A DNA stretch of 64,000 nt from Callipepla californica brunnescens (taxonomy: Eukaryota; Chordata; Aves; Galliformes; Odontophoridae). The position numbers and the translations under genes are program-made. Below are positions 23,301 to 36,700 of this stretch, piece by piece; the stretch's first letter is position 1; the number at the start of each line of letters is the position of its first letter. The DNA lies in the NCBI GenBank assembly GCA_023055505.1, contig JALIRH010000050.1, positions 248,001 through 312,000 on the forward strand, in the 5' to 3' direction. Under the pieces are notes generated by a model. It did no database searches. It was given only the letters and a program-made list of their open reading frames with translations, and was not told where the DNA came from.

Positions 23301-26300
23301 CTCTGAAAAGTAAATTATATTCACTGAGTAAATAATTCACTATCAATTAAGAATGTGAATCATTAATTAATAAAATTCACAATTTGTAAAGCAGATATTA
23401 ATACAAGAAAGACCTGACAAAGGAGTAGGAGTCAATTTTACACCATAACTGAGATTTCTTAAATATTATTTCTGCTACACTTCAGCACTTTTACCAAATT
23501 AATTGTTAGCTGCAGGAGCTTTCTTTCTTTCAATGAAACCCGTTTTGTTTGTCTGTTCCTCCAAAACAGTAACTATACTTTAAATACAGCTGTTTAGAAT
23601 TACTGTAATTGTGACTCTACCACTTGAGATACATTACATTTCACTCTTCCATAGGCTCATATCCTCTCCTTGAATATTTTTTCTCCTTCTCTGCCTGGAC
23701 ATATTGCAAAATAAGATTGTGTGGGATTTTTGAAGTCAGTCACTTATACATTCTTCTATTTTCACAAGCTCTACATTACTGCCATTAGAAATGCAGTTAC
23801 CTGAGAATAAAACAGCAGGTTGGGCACTATTTTTGCTAAAAAGGAAGATATTATTTATTATTTTTTATTATTAAAGTCTATAGTTAACCCCCTTTTTATG
23901 CCTTAAAGTGGAAAAGGTGATTGCCTAAGGAAAAATGGAGAATTGTTACCACCAGCAACACTGTGAAGCATTCTGCACCAGAATTATTTAATGCATTTTA
24001 TGTTGTGTGAGACATGTGAAAGTGCCTAAACTAAAAAGACTTGGCAGGACCAAATTTTTTGATGTATTTTATAATACTCCCACATGAACATAAAAGACAA
24101 AGCAAAACAAAAAAGAACAAAAAAAAAAAAAACAAAAAAAAAAACCCAACAAGCTTCCATCCTTGTTCAGAATTTGTCTGAAACCGAGACCATGATGAAT
24201 ATATATGCCTTTAAGGAAATGGTTACCTTAAACTGCACTTCTCTTGAAAATCTTCTGCAGATATACCAAAGCACAAGTAGCTGTACACACCCATCATGAA
24301 AACTGTATGCAAAGAATAACTCATTTCTTCATTTTCTTTCTGTTTTACATCTCTGCTTCAAACTAAGAACAATTTCATTTGAACCACCAGAACACATGGA
24401 TTCAGACTTTGCTGAATTGTATTTTTTTCTAAATCACTGTATTCTGTATTTCCTCATTTCACACCATCTACAATAGCTTGCCTTCTACCTGGCTGCTGCA
24501 TTTCCTCTTTTGTTTGTTACAAAAGCATCCCCTCCTGAAACCAAGCTGCCCACCAGATTAGGCAGAGTTGAAAACTCCAGTTGGTGTAACCACAAATCAA
24601 GGCTCAAAGGGAAATGTGGAACAATCCCATGGCGGCAATTAAATCACTGTCTTGGAGAACTGAAAATTTATCCCCAGTTGTTATCTAAATCCTATAAATG
24701 TTCTTATTAAAACGAAACTGCAAAGGTTGTCTTCAAGAAGACCCTACGGAAAGATCCATGTTCTTTTTCCTTTGTACAATTCATCACTGTAAGTATAATT
24801 TATGAATATATGCTTTAGCAACAATTCCTCGCATTAACAACTTCAGACAACTATGAGCTGCACACTTGGGAGAAAGATTTTTCTACATAATCGGAAATTT
24901 TCACAGTTCAGCCACATGGTGCAGAGCATTAGGAAAAAATATGCCATTTATTTCATCTCTATAGATCACTTTGCTTCTTTATCTGAAATTAGAAGAATAA
25001 ATGACAGCCAGTCTGGTGTTTTCAGGAAAGTTTCCTTGCTTACATTTGGAAGTTCTCATTAAAAAATCTGGCTAAAGTAAGAGAAAATCCTTTAACAAGC
25101 TACAAGCACACCAGCTAAGCTCATCACTCAATAAGGGCAGAATATTAAAGGTTTTCAAACATTATTAAATGTTCTTTGTTAAAAATGAAAGTATTTAAAT
25201 ACTTTAAAAATTATCATTAATAACAACAACAAAAAAGCTTAGCAGGTGAACACTTCAAATATTCTGGTATCTCTTTCTTTAGCAAATTTATTCTTAAAAG
25301 CTACCTGAAAAAAAAAAAAAAGGAATTGGACAGAATTAGTGAGCAAGATGTGCCACTCCACAATGACTTAAAAGTAGTGCCCCAGTACTTACAAGCACCA
25401 TAAATCAGATAAGGAAGAGATATGTGAGCAAAAAGCAGAATTTCAAGAATTGCTACTCATTAACCTGATTGAATTACTTACTACATTATCAGTGATCTGT
25501 GCTTTATGATTGTCCTCCCTTGTGAATAAAATGTTTTAGTCATCAGCAGATCCTACAGCTCTCATGTCCTTTCCACACTCCATCTGCCTTGCCATGGGCA
25601 GTTTGGACTGATGTGTAGCATCTCAACAGAGTGGGCAGACTGAACTGCACCATGCATTTTAAATATCAGCCACATAGAAACGTGTGGTTGAAGATATCCC
25701 ACAGTACAGTTTAGCTTATTTTAAATGGATGAAATGTCAGAAAAACCAACCAACCAACCAAAACACCTTTAGTTGTTCAGCAACTAAACAACAACACTGA
25801 ACAGGACATAGAGGCTTAGCAAATACAAGTTGACAAAGTCAGAAAGAAGTGAGGCTTGACCAAAGACTTCAAGTAGATAAAGACAATGAGAAAGTACCAT
25901 CGGAACATGCTTCAGCATTTCCAAAAAAGACTTTCTAATTTTACAAGCAACTTTGCAAATGTTACTCATTAAGGCAGCTTTCAGAAGTTTTCACAGGATG
26001 CTCATCATTAGAAGTTATTATTGCAATTCCACGACATTTAGAATTATCATCAAAACTGAACTCATGTGTTAATACCATGACTGCTACCAGTCTGATTTTA
26101 CACAGTGATTGTGTTTCCTTTAAACAGTTAACAAGTTACTTGAACACAGCGTGTTTTGCTGGTTTTTATTCAGCAGTAAAAACAGGGGGCAAAAGATGGA
26201 AAAGGAACTGAAATATTTTCCTTTTCTGGTGTAAATATTCGGAAGTATTCTGAGACAAAGATCAAAACTGGAACACACCTACATTTCATGTGCTACTTGA

Positions 26301-28665
26301 AGGGACATTTATAGTCTCTGCTGTTTACAGGGCAGAAATATATATTTTACTTCCACTTCAACCCATACTACTGATAAACTAAAATTAAATGTACATATTG
26401 AAGAAGCTCTTTAGTGCTACATTAGTGTGCTGTAAGCAAAGATGGCTCAATAATGAACTGCAAGCTTAACAATTCAATCCAGCAATTTCAACTTCAACAA
26501 AACTCCTGTCAGTATACTTAAGGTAGTACACAAACAATCTAAGCAACAAAACCTCTTTTGCCTCTGTTAGGCATGATTAGACCAGTAAAAAACCTTAAGC
26601 TCTTTTGGTCAATGTAATCTTTGTTAAATAACTAGCATGCTGCAGAAGCATCTGAGGATCACTGTTATTTGCGGTAAGTAGGACTGTAGCCTATGGTTAT
26701 GCTTTACTGCATCCTCTGCCCAATTTTGAGACACCCTGCTGCTGCTCCTGAGTGGGTTGCGTGAAATGACACTGCTTGTTTGCCAAGGCTGAATCGAAGA
26801 TCATACACCCAATGAAAAGGAAACAGTTCTAACCATTGTTCATTAAAAAAAAAAAAAAAAAAAAATCATTTTTTTTTTTTTAATTTAAATCTCTGAACCT
26901 TGGTCCATGAAGGTTTCCAAACACCCATATGAATTAGCATGAATTTTTTAATCTTCATTCTGCTGGGAAAATGAGTAAAGAAAGTATAAATCCAGGTCTG
27001 AACTGGTCTAAGCTTAATGAATTTAGGGTCACTGTTTTGAAGTTTAGGTTGATTTCCCTATTTAATTACTGATGTGCACTGAAAAAAACTTTTTGTCTAT
27101 TTGATTATTTGGGTAACAATCTTCATTATCATGTTATACCTTCCACTTTAGAAAATTAACTTCCCAAAGAAGGGCGAGAATAAGAAAAATATGCAGTAAC
27201 ATTTGGCACTATGAATATGCATACTAAGATGAATTATAAATGTTAATTGAGGTTTTTCCTATTAGAAATTCAATCATGATGTAGGTAGTTAAACACTGAT
27301 ACAGCGTGCACTTTTCCATGTGGCAAGCTCAAAGGCTCATTTATCTACACATTTGATAGTGCAAAATTTTCGTTGCTATCTGTGGCAGTTTATTTGGGAT
27401 TCAGATCTTATTACAGCATAACAATGCAACAGCTACAGAGACCTATATCTTCCCCTGACCCCTTCTCCAAAATAAATTCAGCTCCACAGAGAAACATTTC
27501 CCTTTCCAAAGATTTAGTATTAGATTTGCTTATGCAAACGTGTGGAGTAGCATTGGTAACTTCAGCCATGGTATCGGTTTGGAAACAGGATTCAGAGGAT
27601 TTAGACCTTAGTGGAACAATCTATGATATTTGAACTGTTATGTAGGAAAAGCAAATGATGATAATGAAGAATACATATGATGTTAATTAAAATTGTGTAA
27701 GGACTTATAGTTATGATAAACAACAATAGTAGTAAGAAATAGAAACCACTTCAGAGAATTTTATATTTATCCTAGCTACAATCCTTTGCATTAAAAGGCA
27801 AGATGATGAAAGCATGTAGTTTTGAAAATCTGAAACATTTCTTCGGTATCTTGATCATATGTAGCATAAACCAAATAAATGATGCTATGAACAAGAGTCT
27901 GATAACACAAAAATATGGTGTCTTTTTCTTTTTAATTTAAACTTTTATTCTTTACGATATCACCGCATTCCCATTTTGTGTGGTAAATATGATCATATTA
28001 GTAGCTATATATTCATCTGTGTGCTACTGGTGACAAATAATACAAAGTTACACCTAACAATGACTTACCAGGGATAGACAAAATATTCATTTCTGAGAAA
28101 GAGAGGTTATACAAGATATTTTGTATGGATGTTTTCAGAGATGTCCTCAAAATGTTTTTACTCAAGTTAGCTAAGGAATTTCATACCCTCTTGCTCAGGA
28201 AAGTGATAAGGGAATTGGGTGGTAGGGATTTTAGTCAGATATTGATTAAACATCATGAAAAATAATTGAAGGAGCTTCTCAAGGATACGTCTATGCAATT
28301 ATTGGCAATTTAAAATACATAGCATACACAAAATGTCAGGAACTATTAATGTTACACTGAAAGAGCAGAGATCCAGTTTAATAGGTGAGAACTCCTGAAA
28401 AGCTGCAAGCTTTACCAACTACCTACTAGGCATTCTTTCATGCTGTAACTGTAGTCAAAAGATAGAAGGCACAAGGTAAAATCAGAAGGCAGAAAGAGAA
28501 AGAAAATGGTTAAAGCAGTTGTTGATAACAGTCATTTCATTCTCTTAATATAAATTACTCTGAATAGTACACAAATAATGTAGCTATCTCATGCCACTCA
28601 TGACATGAGACACCCCGATGCTCCAGGAAAATAAAAAGTCTGCACCAGAATTAATCAGCGTTGGT
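20370..28665 (-). other. Intronic stretch of 8.3 kb, no gene recognised
   Basis: This is AT-rich, apparently unique sequence. Simple features are an A-rich tract at about 24105-24147, a homopolymer run at 25309-25321, and the A21/T13 pair at 26845-26881. A TAATTA-rich patch at about 23300-23400 and another AT-rich patch at about 27060-27290 have the look of conserved non-coding sequence, but I cannot test conservation. Open frames are short and unremarkable. Confidence 0.6.
26845..26881. repeat. A21 followed by T13 (inverted homopolymers)
   Basis: A run of 21 A is followed by T, C, A and a run of 13 T. The two runs can pair as a 13-bp A-T stem with a minimal loop. Such pairs are unstable in replication and often vary in length between individuals. 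Confidence 0.9.
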
Positions 28666-28751
28666 GTTCTGTAGCCATGTTAGTCTGAGAGCAACAGGGT
28701 AACTTGTAGTTCAGGCAAATCTTTCATCACAGTGGGTGATCCAACTGATAT

Positions 28752-28788
<37 letters not shown>

Positions 28789-28910
28789 CTTCAATTGGAT
28801 CTGCAGCTCTAATGGAAGACATTACCTGACCTATGAATGTAGCTTCCCCAGAAATTAATATCCACTTCCAAAATCTCTGTCTTTGAGGAAGGGCAACTGA
28901 TCCACAGTGG
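28666..28910. repeat. Probable ancient sauropsid hairpin-containing repeat, split by T34
   Basis: It begins with CTGTAGCCATGTTAGTCTG, resembling the end TGTAGCCGTGTTAGTCTG that I remember from abundant repeats in turtle and crocodile genomes. GATCCAACTGA (28738-28748) and TCAATTGGATC (28791-28801) form an 11-bp inverted repeat with one G-T pair, with a T34 run between them. After it, AATGGAAGACATTACCTGACC resembles the turtle phrase around 'aaaagatattacctcacc'. Family and borders are from memory and approximate; the hairpin and T run are directly visible. Confidence 0.45.
28755..28788 (+). repeat. T34 homopolymer
   Basis: Thirty-four consecutive T lie in the loop of the inverted repeat at 28738-28801. 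The length is likely polymorphic and error-prone in sequencing. Confidence 0.95.
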
Positions 28911-31900
28911 AATGACAATTTGGGGGGCAGTAAATAAAAAGCCTTCTCTCCTTATGGAAATCAGTGGGGTCAACTCTAGCTAGCAGTCTGTAACTTAAAG
29001 TGATGCCTGAGATTTAAGCAATCCAAACTTGCAAAAAAGAAAAAAATAAATTAAAAAGCATCAGTAGTTTCAGAGGATTCAAAACAGTTTTTAATTTCTA
29101 TGGTAACATAGTCCTCAAGTGATCTACAGAATACAATTAATGATTCTTATATCAAAGCAATGCAATGCTTTTGTTAAGCTTTGGAAAAAAAAATGAAAAA
29201 TAATGAAGAAAAAAATACATTAAATGCCGAATCACAATAGTTCAAACATTTACAGACAGGAAAGACTGTACTTATATATATTGCTGTGGAAAAATTAAGC
29301 TGCAGGAAAAAATGCAATCAGCTAGTACAAGTGTTTTAAATAAAGTACCGACAAAATTTTGGCAACGAATGTTATAACTTTGAGAAGTAAAGTAGGTTAA
29401 AATAAATAGAAACAAATATAGAGCAGGAAAAAAAAGGTGTAAATAGATAGACTGGTGACCCCAGGTTATGGACAGTGATCTGCTATGAACGTTGGGGGAA
29501 TTTAATTCTACAGACAAAGCAAATACAATTATGTTTTAAGAATGCTTGTAACTTTTTCAGCTGTTTAAAGGTGACTGTTGGGTTAAACAGTGTTTTTGTT
29601 CTGCACTGCTAATGTCATCATCACTGGCTCTGTTTTTTAATTAATGAAGAACCAGAGGGAATGACTGGTCGACATGTTCCTTTCATCTTTCCTTTCAGGT
29701 GAAGCTTTCATAGCAGCACAAGCTACAGTCACTACTGGACTGGCAGCTACCTCTGTCATTCACACATACATTGACTTCCCTTCTTCCACATCTCTGAAGT
29801 AACAGATCTTAGCTTTCTCTGTTCTTACCAGTTTTATCAGCATTTGCACTGTTACTCCACCTCCCAGCTAACAGGAAATCAGAAATTTAGCATCTTCAGA
29901 AAAAAAGGAATTCAATATCTTGCTACACAAACCATATTAGACATGCAAACATTTATGTTTTTTATAAGCTACTGAAATCACCACTTAATCCAGTCGTCAC
30001 AGCATATTTCAAAGAAACAAGACAAAACACTAGGAAATAGCATAATTTAAAAGAAAAAACATCAAGTTTGCCTCAGAGCTTATAGTAATTGGATCTCTAT
30101 CAGATGTACTTAAAATGCAAATATATTTGAAAACCAAATAAAAAGGTGACATTGGGGATTTACTTTGCTTAAAATTTACCCATGTGTGACACTGTGAGTT
30201 TTAATCATCCAGAAATGGACTCATTGAAAACAAAGTGCCAACACTTTAGTCCATGACCATAACGTTTTACAATTCCAGATATTTTTATAAAACTGCTGTC
30301 ATCAAGAGAATTCCATCACAACTGAATTCCTGAGAAGACAGAAAGCCCTGGAATAATGCTGGTAGTGCCTTCTCTAGGAAAGTAAATTGTGAATAAGTGA
30401 ATTATCCTTTTCCCAAGTAGCAACAATTCCTCTACAATTATCTTTTTTATCAAACAGTAAACATCTTAAATCTTTTATGCCCACCACTAACATTCTCAGA
30501 ATGCTCCTCAGAAGCACTACAGGAATGTTTGGCCTTTCTGTGAAAGACAGCTGATCAATATTACCTATAGTTTGTTGCCATAATTAGTGGAGAATGTATT
30601 GGAATACAATAGTTTACTCTTTGTTCAATTTCTTATGGAATTTTTTAATAATGAATTATTAAAGATTTATGATAAAGAACACTGAAAATTAATAATATTT
30701 TCTTGAAAAATGCCACAAATAATTCCATGTCAAAAGTGAATTAAAAAGAAAAAAGAATTCAGATTTTTAGTGTATTTCAGCACAAGTTTTATCAGTTAAC
30801 AGCATTCAAAAAATGTGAATGTACAACTCAAAACACCGATTATTTCTTAGAAATATATACTATTAGAATATGTAGAGTTACATCATCATTCTTTTTGAGG
30901 GTCAACTCTTCTACTAAGAGTGGTATTTCTACTTTGCTCAGCCTCACTAATAATCGGAATAAGACATTGCAGTTTAACCTGGAAGGTGGTTCAGCACCAC
31001 AGATTCGTTCACTCACTCCTTTTCTTCCCAGTGGAATGGGGGAGAGAGTCAGGAAAAAAAATTCAAAACATTAGAACTTGTGGGTTGAGATAAAATTATT
31101 GACTAAGACAGGGAAAAGGAAAATAGTTATGACTATATATATGTGAACATATTTTGTAATTGCCCACAGACCAATGGCCACCTAGTCCCTGAGCAGCAGC
31201 AGAGTGAGATTAACTCCCACACCCTTCAAACCTCCTTCCACATGATGCCATAAGGTACAGAATATCCCTTTGCTCAGCAAAAGTCAGTTGTCCTATTTCT
31301 GTTCCCTCCCAGCTCCTCAGGCCTTTCACTGCAAATGGCCGTGGCTCTGTACAACACTGCTTAGCAGCAGCTACAAACATCAGCATGTTATGAGCATTGC
31401 TTTCCTTCTAGAACCAGAATATTGCTTCGTAACACACACTCTGAAAAAACAGTTCCAGCTGGAACAAAGACATTTTACTGAAATTACTTATAGTAATTAC
31501 AATATCAATACGCTAAACTACATTGGGATGATCTACAACTGATTTGTACGTTCAGTAAATAAAATCCAAACTGCAAACACCAAAAGTGACCTGCAGGCTG
31601 GTCACTGATAATGGAAAAACTTACAAATAACACTTACCTTAAAGTATTTCAAATAAAGCATTCATTCAATATAATTATTATTTTACAGAATTGCATGTAT
31701 TCACTATAAACTCCACTTAATTCTAGTGTAGAAAATTGTCCAAACTCTAAAATCTTAGACTCACTAAAGTCAACAGGCATGAAAACAAAGAGTTAAGTCT
31801 CTGCATTTACAGTACACACCTCTTACATAAACTTGCAGTCACATGCTACACCAGCTGTTAAGGGCTGAAGGGTTAAAAGCTCTATGGTCCTTCTGGTCAT

Positions 31901-33241
31901 CCCAATGGTTGAAGTCAACATTACAGTCGAAAAACTGATTTTACTTCTTCAAGTAAAATCTTCTTTTGTAGAAAAATGCATATAAAACCATGCACAATGG
32001 GAGTGTAGCAGTCAAATCCAAAAGAGATTCTGCCTCTTATCCATGTAACTGTTTTTATTAAATATAACGTATTACTGGCAGCTCTACTACGTTGCTGAAG
32101 TACTGTGCCAGGCTATTCTTGGTGAACCTGCTGCTGAGATTCAACAGTACGTTTCTGAGTGTCTCACTGGGTCTATATTAACAAACCTATCCCATTACAA
32201 AACAAGAAATAGAATTCAGTGACCTCACGCTAGAAACTCCATTGATTACTCTGTACAAGTCAAATGACACATCAAGGTGTTCTCAGGGTATGATATCAAA
32301 ATGAGGAGTCTTTGTGGTACAGAAAGCTAAGTGAATAAACACTTGCTATATTGTGTTATGCATTCCCATTTCCATCACTCACACCAATTAGATAGTATTT
32401 TGCCTAGCCTAACAAAATACCTATAACAATTTCCTGTAACAGCCTTAAAGGGAAGAAAAACCATTCCATACATATGTATAAATTAAAACAATTTTGCCCT
32501 CAAACAAATTGCCACCTTGGGATTTTAATGAATGAATATATAAGTAGCTTTTCAAGTCAAGAGACATTTCCATTTGCTGATTTATTGCAGATTCAAAACC
32601 TAAATACTAAGTTGTCAAAATTGAGCTGCAACATTAATCATTATCTATAAATATGCAGAATGCACATCTGACTGAAATGACTTTTTTTTTCTTTTCTTTC
32701 TTTTTTTTTTTTACACAACCTTTGCGTAATATTTTTGTTACTAAGCAACAAAATGAACAAAATCCCTCTATTATCCACAACCCTTGCATTATTGCCAGGG
32801 CAGCCTTGGAGTATGCTTAATACAACTTTATTATCTCAATTGTTCCACTTGCTGAGCATGTGGAGCAGCAGATTAGGGATAATTAGACAAGGAATGAATT
32901 AAACTACAGTGCAGTCACATCCTGAGAAACAAATGAAGTATTGATTTTGATGATTCTTCTAACAGCCATTTAATATGTGTAGCTACTAAACATTTGAATT
33001 GATATGACTTCAGCCTCAATACATTGTTAAATGTATTCAGTGTTCTGGCTGAGAAAACAATGTTCAGCCTTTCTGACACTCCATGCCATTCATGGTTATT
33101 ATACACAATTAAGCAACATGAAAAAAACTGTGAAGGTTGAAAGAAAGATTACTGGAACACCTTTAAAATTTCATTTTTTGAGGTACAATGGAAGAGAGAA
33201 AATGGGAAGGGAGCAATGAGATAAGGTGTCCTTCCAACATA
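28911..33241 (-). other. Intronic stretch of 4.3 kb, no gene recognised
   Basis: This is AT-rich unique sequence. It holds a perfect small hairpin at 31937-31960 and a pyrimidine tract at about 32683-32712. The part at about 32500-32900 contains several ATTA or TAAT cores and balanced composition that resemble conserved enhancer-like sequence, which is an impression only. No exon is recognisable. Confidence 0.6.
31937..31960. repeat. Perfect 10-bp inverted repeat with 4-base loop
   Basis: GATTTTACTT, loop CTTC, AAGTAAAATC. Beyond a three-base internal mismatch, a further A4:T4 pairing is possible. It is short enough to be chance. Confidence 0.8.
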
Positions 33242-33793
33242 CACAAGGGCTGCTCTGGAAGTAATGGCTCCTATTTTATAATGTCAGCTCATAATATCAG
33301 AGGTGAATGTTGCTGGTATGGCAGTAGAGGTTGAACCTTCCCACCAACACTCAATTACATGTTGTTGCCCCGTGGCAAACAGCAGCAGAAGGGCAGTCTG
33401 ACAAAGTAGCATCTGACATGGAAGTGTGCATGAAGCAAAGGTGTGTCACAGAATTCCTCCACGTGGAAAAAAATTGCACTCACTGACGTTCACTGACACT
33501 TGCTGAATGTTTCTGGAGACCAAACAGTGAATGTGACCACAGTGATGTGCTGGGCAGTGCATTTCAGTAGTGGCAACAGCAATGTGAATGATAAGACAGA
33601 TGTTCATAAAGATTTTAAAAGCACAACATGCAGGTTCTTGGTAATTTCTGGCAAAAATGCATAGATAATGGTGGTGAAAAAAGTGTTTTGTAGCTGAGAA
33701 TTTGCTGTATCAAATAGCGCTATTGTACTCTTTATATCTGTTGTCATTTCTGTGGAAATAAATAAGGAAGCATTTCTGTTGGAGTAGCTTACA
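33242..33793 (+). mobile_element. Mariner DNA transposon 'Galluhop' (Mariner1_GG-like), internally deleted
   Basis: The left end reads GGGCTGCTCTGGAAGTAATG and the right end, in reverse complement, GCTACTCCAACAGAAATGC; these are decayed terminal inverted repeats. TA dinucleotides flank both ends (33240-33241 and 33794-33795), as expected for a mariner target duplication. The left half matches the chicken Galluhop leader and transposase start as I remember them (GGTATGGCAGTAGAGGTTGA, then GCATGAAGCAAAGGTGTGTC). The right half matches its tail (GTGTTTTGTAGCTGAGAATT, then GTGGAAATAAATAAGGAAGC). The copy is about 550 bp, under half of the roughly 1.2-kb full element, because the middle is missing around 33599. 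It is non-autonomous and opposite in direction to the host gene. Confidence 0.88.
33405..33598 (+). pseudogene. Truncated mariner transposase remnant
   Basis: From about 33409 the plus strand translates to ASDMEVCMKQRCVTEFLH, the N-terminal DNA-binding start of a mariner transposase. The codon that should be the initiating ATG reads GTA here, judged from the remembered consensus. The frame is broken within a short A run near 33470, and a stop follows soon after. In other frames the sequence continues recognisably as far as AACAGCAATGTGAATGATAA near 33590, where the internal deletion removes the catalytic DDD region. It is not functional. Confidence 0.75.
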
Positions 33794-36700
33794 TACATTC
33801 ATCTCTGTAATGTAAATGTTCTCAAGATGTTTTGTAGCATAAATCACACATGCATGACAATACTGGGGAATAACTTGGGGTGAAAGCTAAGTAAAATCTA
33901 AGACATCCCTGCCAAAGCATCGTGTAACATGCCTGATGATTTAGTCTAAAAAAAAAACAACTGTACATAAAATAGTGGAGTTAAAAAGGTTAATAATTGG
34001 TATTTTATTTTTCTTTTTTAATATAAGATGAAATGTTGCCTTTGGTTGTGCTATTGCAAATACAGGCAACTGAAACTAGTGAAGTTAGCCTTGATTTACG
34101 TCAGTGTGAATGCTGCATTTTGTTCATAAACTGCAGAGGTATTGCTTCTCAGAATTAAAAACTGATGTTCTCTAAAGTAGCTCCAGAAATGTTTCACAGC
34201 ACATTACTCAATCCCCATGGAATACAGAGGAGAAAGGGAAGACTACTATGCTTAAGTGGGATTACAGAGAATATTATTTGTCAGCAGAATTGCAAGAACT
34301 CAAATATGACCAAGATATTAAGGCAAATGTTCATAGTTTTGTAACTAAAATATTGATCAGCTTTTGATACACAGTACTCTTAGTGTAAATATAGACCAAT
34401 CACAGTGCCTGCAAGTTTTGCGGTCAAGTTAAGTCTTTGGATTCAAGCCAGAAGATAATGAAGCATAAATGAAATCATACCTCATTCTCCTGAGTGGTCT
34501 AGACCTCATTGTTCATTCAAAAGACTGGAGGGGGCAAAGACAAGAAAAATAATGTACTAAAAATCAATAGTAGTGCAATTGGTACACCCTCATTCCAGTA
34601 GATAGGCTCCAATACCCACTGCTGGAGTCAATCTGAAAGGCTAAAAATACCGTAGCGTTTTGGATGGCTCACAAGGTGTATGTGTGAGATTTCACGTACG
34701 TTTGTCAGGCCAATCACCAAACTGCCCCAATATTATCCACCTCCAAATTATATATGATTACTGCTTTACCAAATTGTGCTTGTTTGGACTGAACATCATA
34801 ACCGCAAGAACTGATTGGCCTTGAGATCAGCCTGAAGCACGAGTATCAAGCATGCACCTCAAACGACTGCATAGTATAGGAACACTAGTAGTACTCAGCA
34901 CTTTAGCATTTTGCTGAGCTTATACAACTCCATATGAGGACTGGCCTCAACTGCCAAAACAGAAATGTTAGCACACCGCCTTACTGGTGCTTTGTGGTCT
35001 CTCATTAGGTACTGTAACTTCTAACAGAAGAAGCTGCTCAGTGCACCCTATGAGTGGGGCTTCAGTCCATTTGAAAGTCATGAAACAAAAGTGAAAGAAG
35101 CCCTAGGCAAAGTTTCTGATGCTCCCAGCACCTCAGATTTACTAAGTCCGTTCTGCATCTCTACTAAACCTGTTCTGCAACAAGTGTATTAATGGTGATA
35201 TGACAACATGCCAACACATGCTCCTCCGACCAGTGGTATCTTTAGAATGAGCAATCCAAATGCACTACTTGGGCTTGCAAATGCAGAGCCAGCAGCTGTG
35301 GGATGGACTGACTTATCTGACTCTGGCAACCAAAAAAATGAAAAGCAGTGGGAAAAAAAAAAATGGAGCTGGGATTTGACAAGCTAAGGAATGAGTGGCT
35401 TGAGGACAAGAATCTTTTACACTAAGTGATGGGATATCTGCCACTGATTACTTGCACTGATTTAAAGATGATGTTTAAAATTACAAGGTTCTTCACATCT
35501 CTGATTGGATTGCACTTTTCAGAAGCAGGGCAGTGTGAGGTAAGACTGAACTCAACCACTGTGTCCTGCAGTGGAGAGCTGGACCCAGCTTCATGTGGGC
35601 TAGCAGCCATTTCCAGTGAGAAGCAGGCCAATGGGGCAGGTTGCGGCAGGTACCTTGACATAGCAGCCTATGCTGGGCTTCCTCTAGTGGCCCTGGTATG
35701 TCCACAGGGAGCTGTGTGGAGGGATGAAGAGTCTGGCAGCATATTCTTTGCTGGCTGGGGAAACAAATATATTTCACTTTTTTTAGTGATTTGGTATCTT
35801 TCAGCAAACCTCACCAGCATGGATCAACATAGCCTGGCTTAAAGCATCAGCAGTAATTAAGATAGGAACCTTTTAAACTTTCCTGCACCAATCCAGTGAA
35901 AAGAATGACCAGGAAGATGATACAGTTTTGAGATGTCGGACAGGCAGGAAGCACTGAGCCTTCCTTGCAAAGCTTCCCCTGGGAGATGCTTGACGCAGTG
36001 GTGCAGGCAAGGCTGCAGCTTACAAACCAGGAGAGCACAGTTACGAACAGAAACACAAACCCATCAGCAATTCAGCATCTGATATCTACCTGATAGTTGA
36101 GCTGGAAATATAAGAACCAAAAGCAGGGCTTCAGAAAAAAATTCTTTTGAAAACTGCTGTCCTAGAAAGCTCAGCTACCCTCAGGACAATGGAAATGAGG
36201 GAGGGCTTGTTGTTCCTGATTTCCAGCACAGCAGATACAATCCTTATCGTATGGTTCATGGTTCAGACTAACACCTCGTATAGCGTGAGGGCTTCCTAAA
36301 AACCATTATACGAATATAAACTGTTGGAAACCACAGACAACAACTTAATTTCGCCTAGAAATGAATGTCCTTTCCAACACTTCAGTATAATAAATCTAAT
36401 CCAGTTAGCTTTCATAGCTGTAAGCCATGCTTGGCTATAAATTATATCTATACACATTTGAAAAATTCAGCAGACTTCTGTCAAAAGGCTTTTCAAAAGG
36501 AGAAATATTGGTTTATATCCATTTTGATGTTGTAAATTTATCACTCGTGAAAAAGAAATGGGAAGTGTTTTAATACTTTACTTTTAATATAGGAATTTGA
36601 ATTTTGGAAAGATTTATCAGCATAGAAGTAATTCTTAAAAAGCACTCACTGAGGAAAAAATTAGTTTTGATAGCATGGGCCAAGGCGTTGTTTGAAAATG

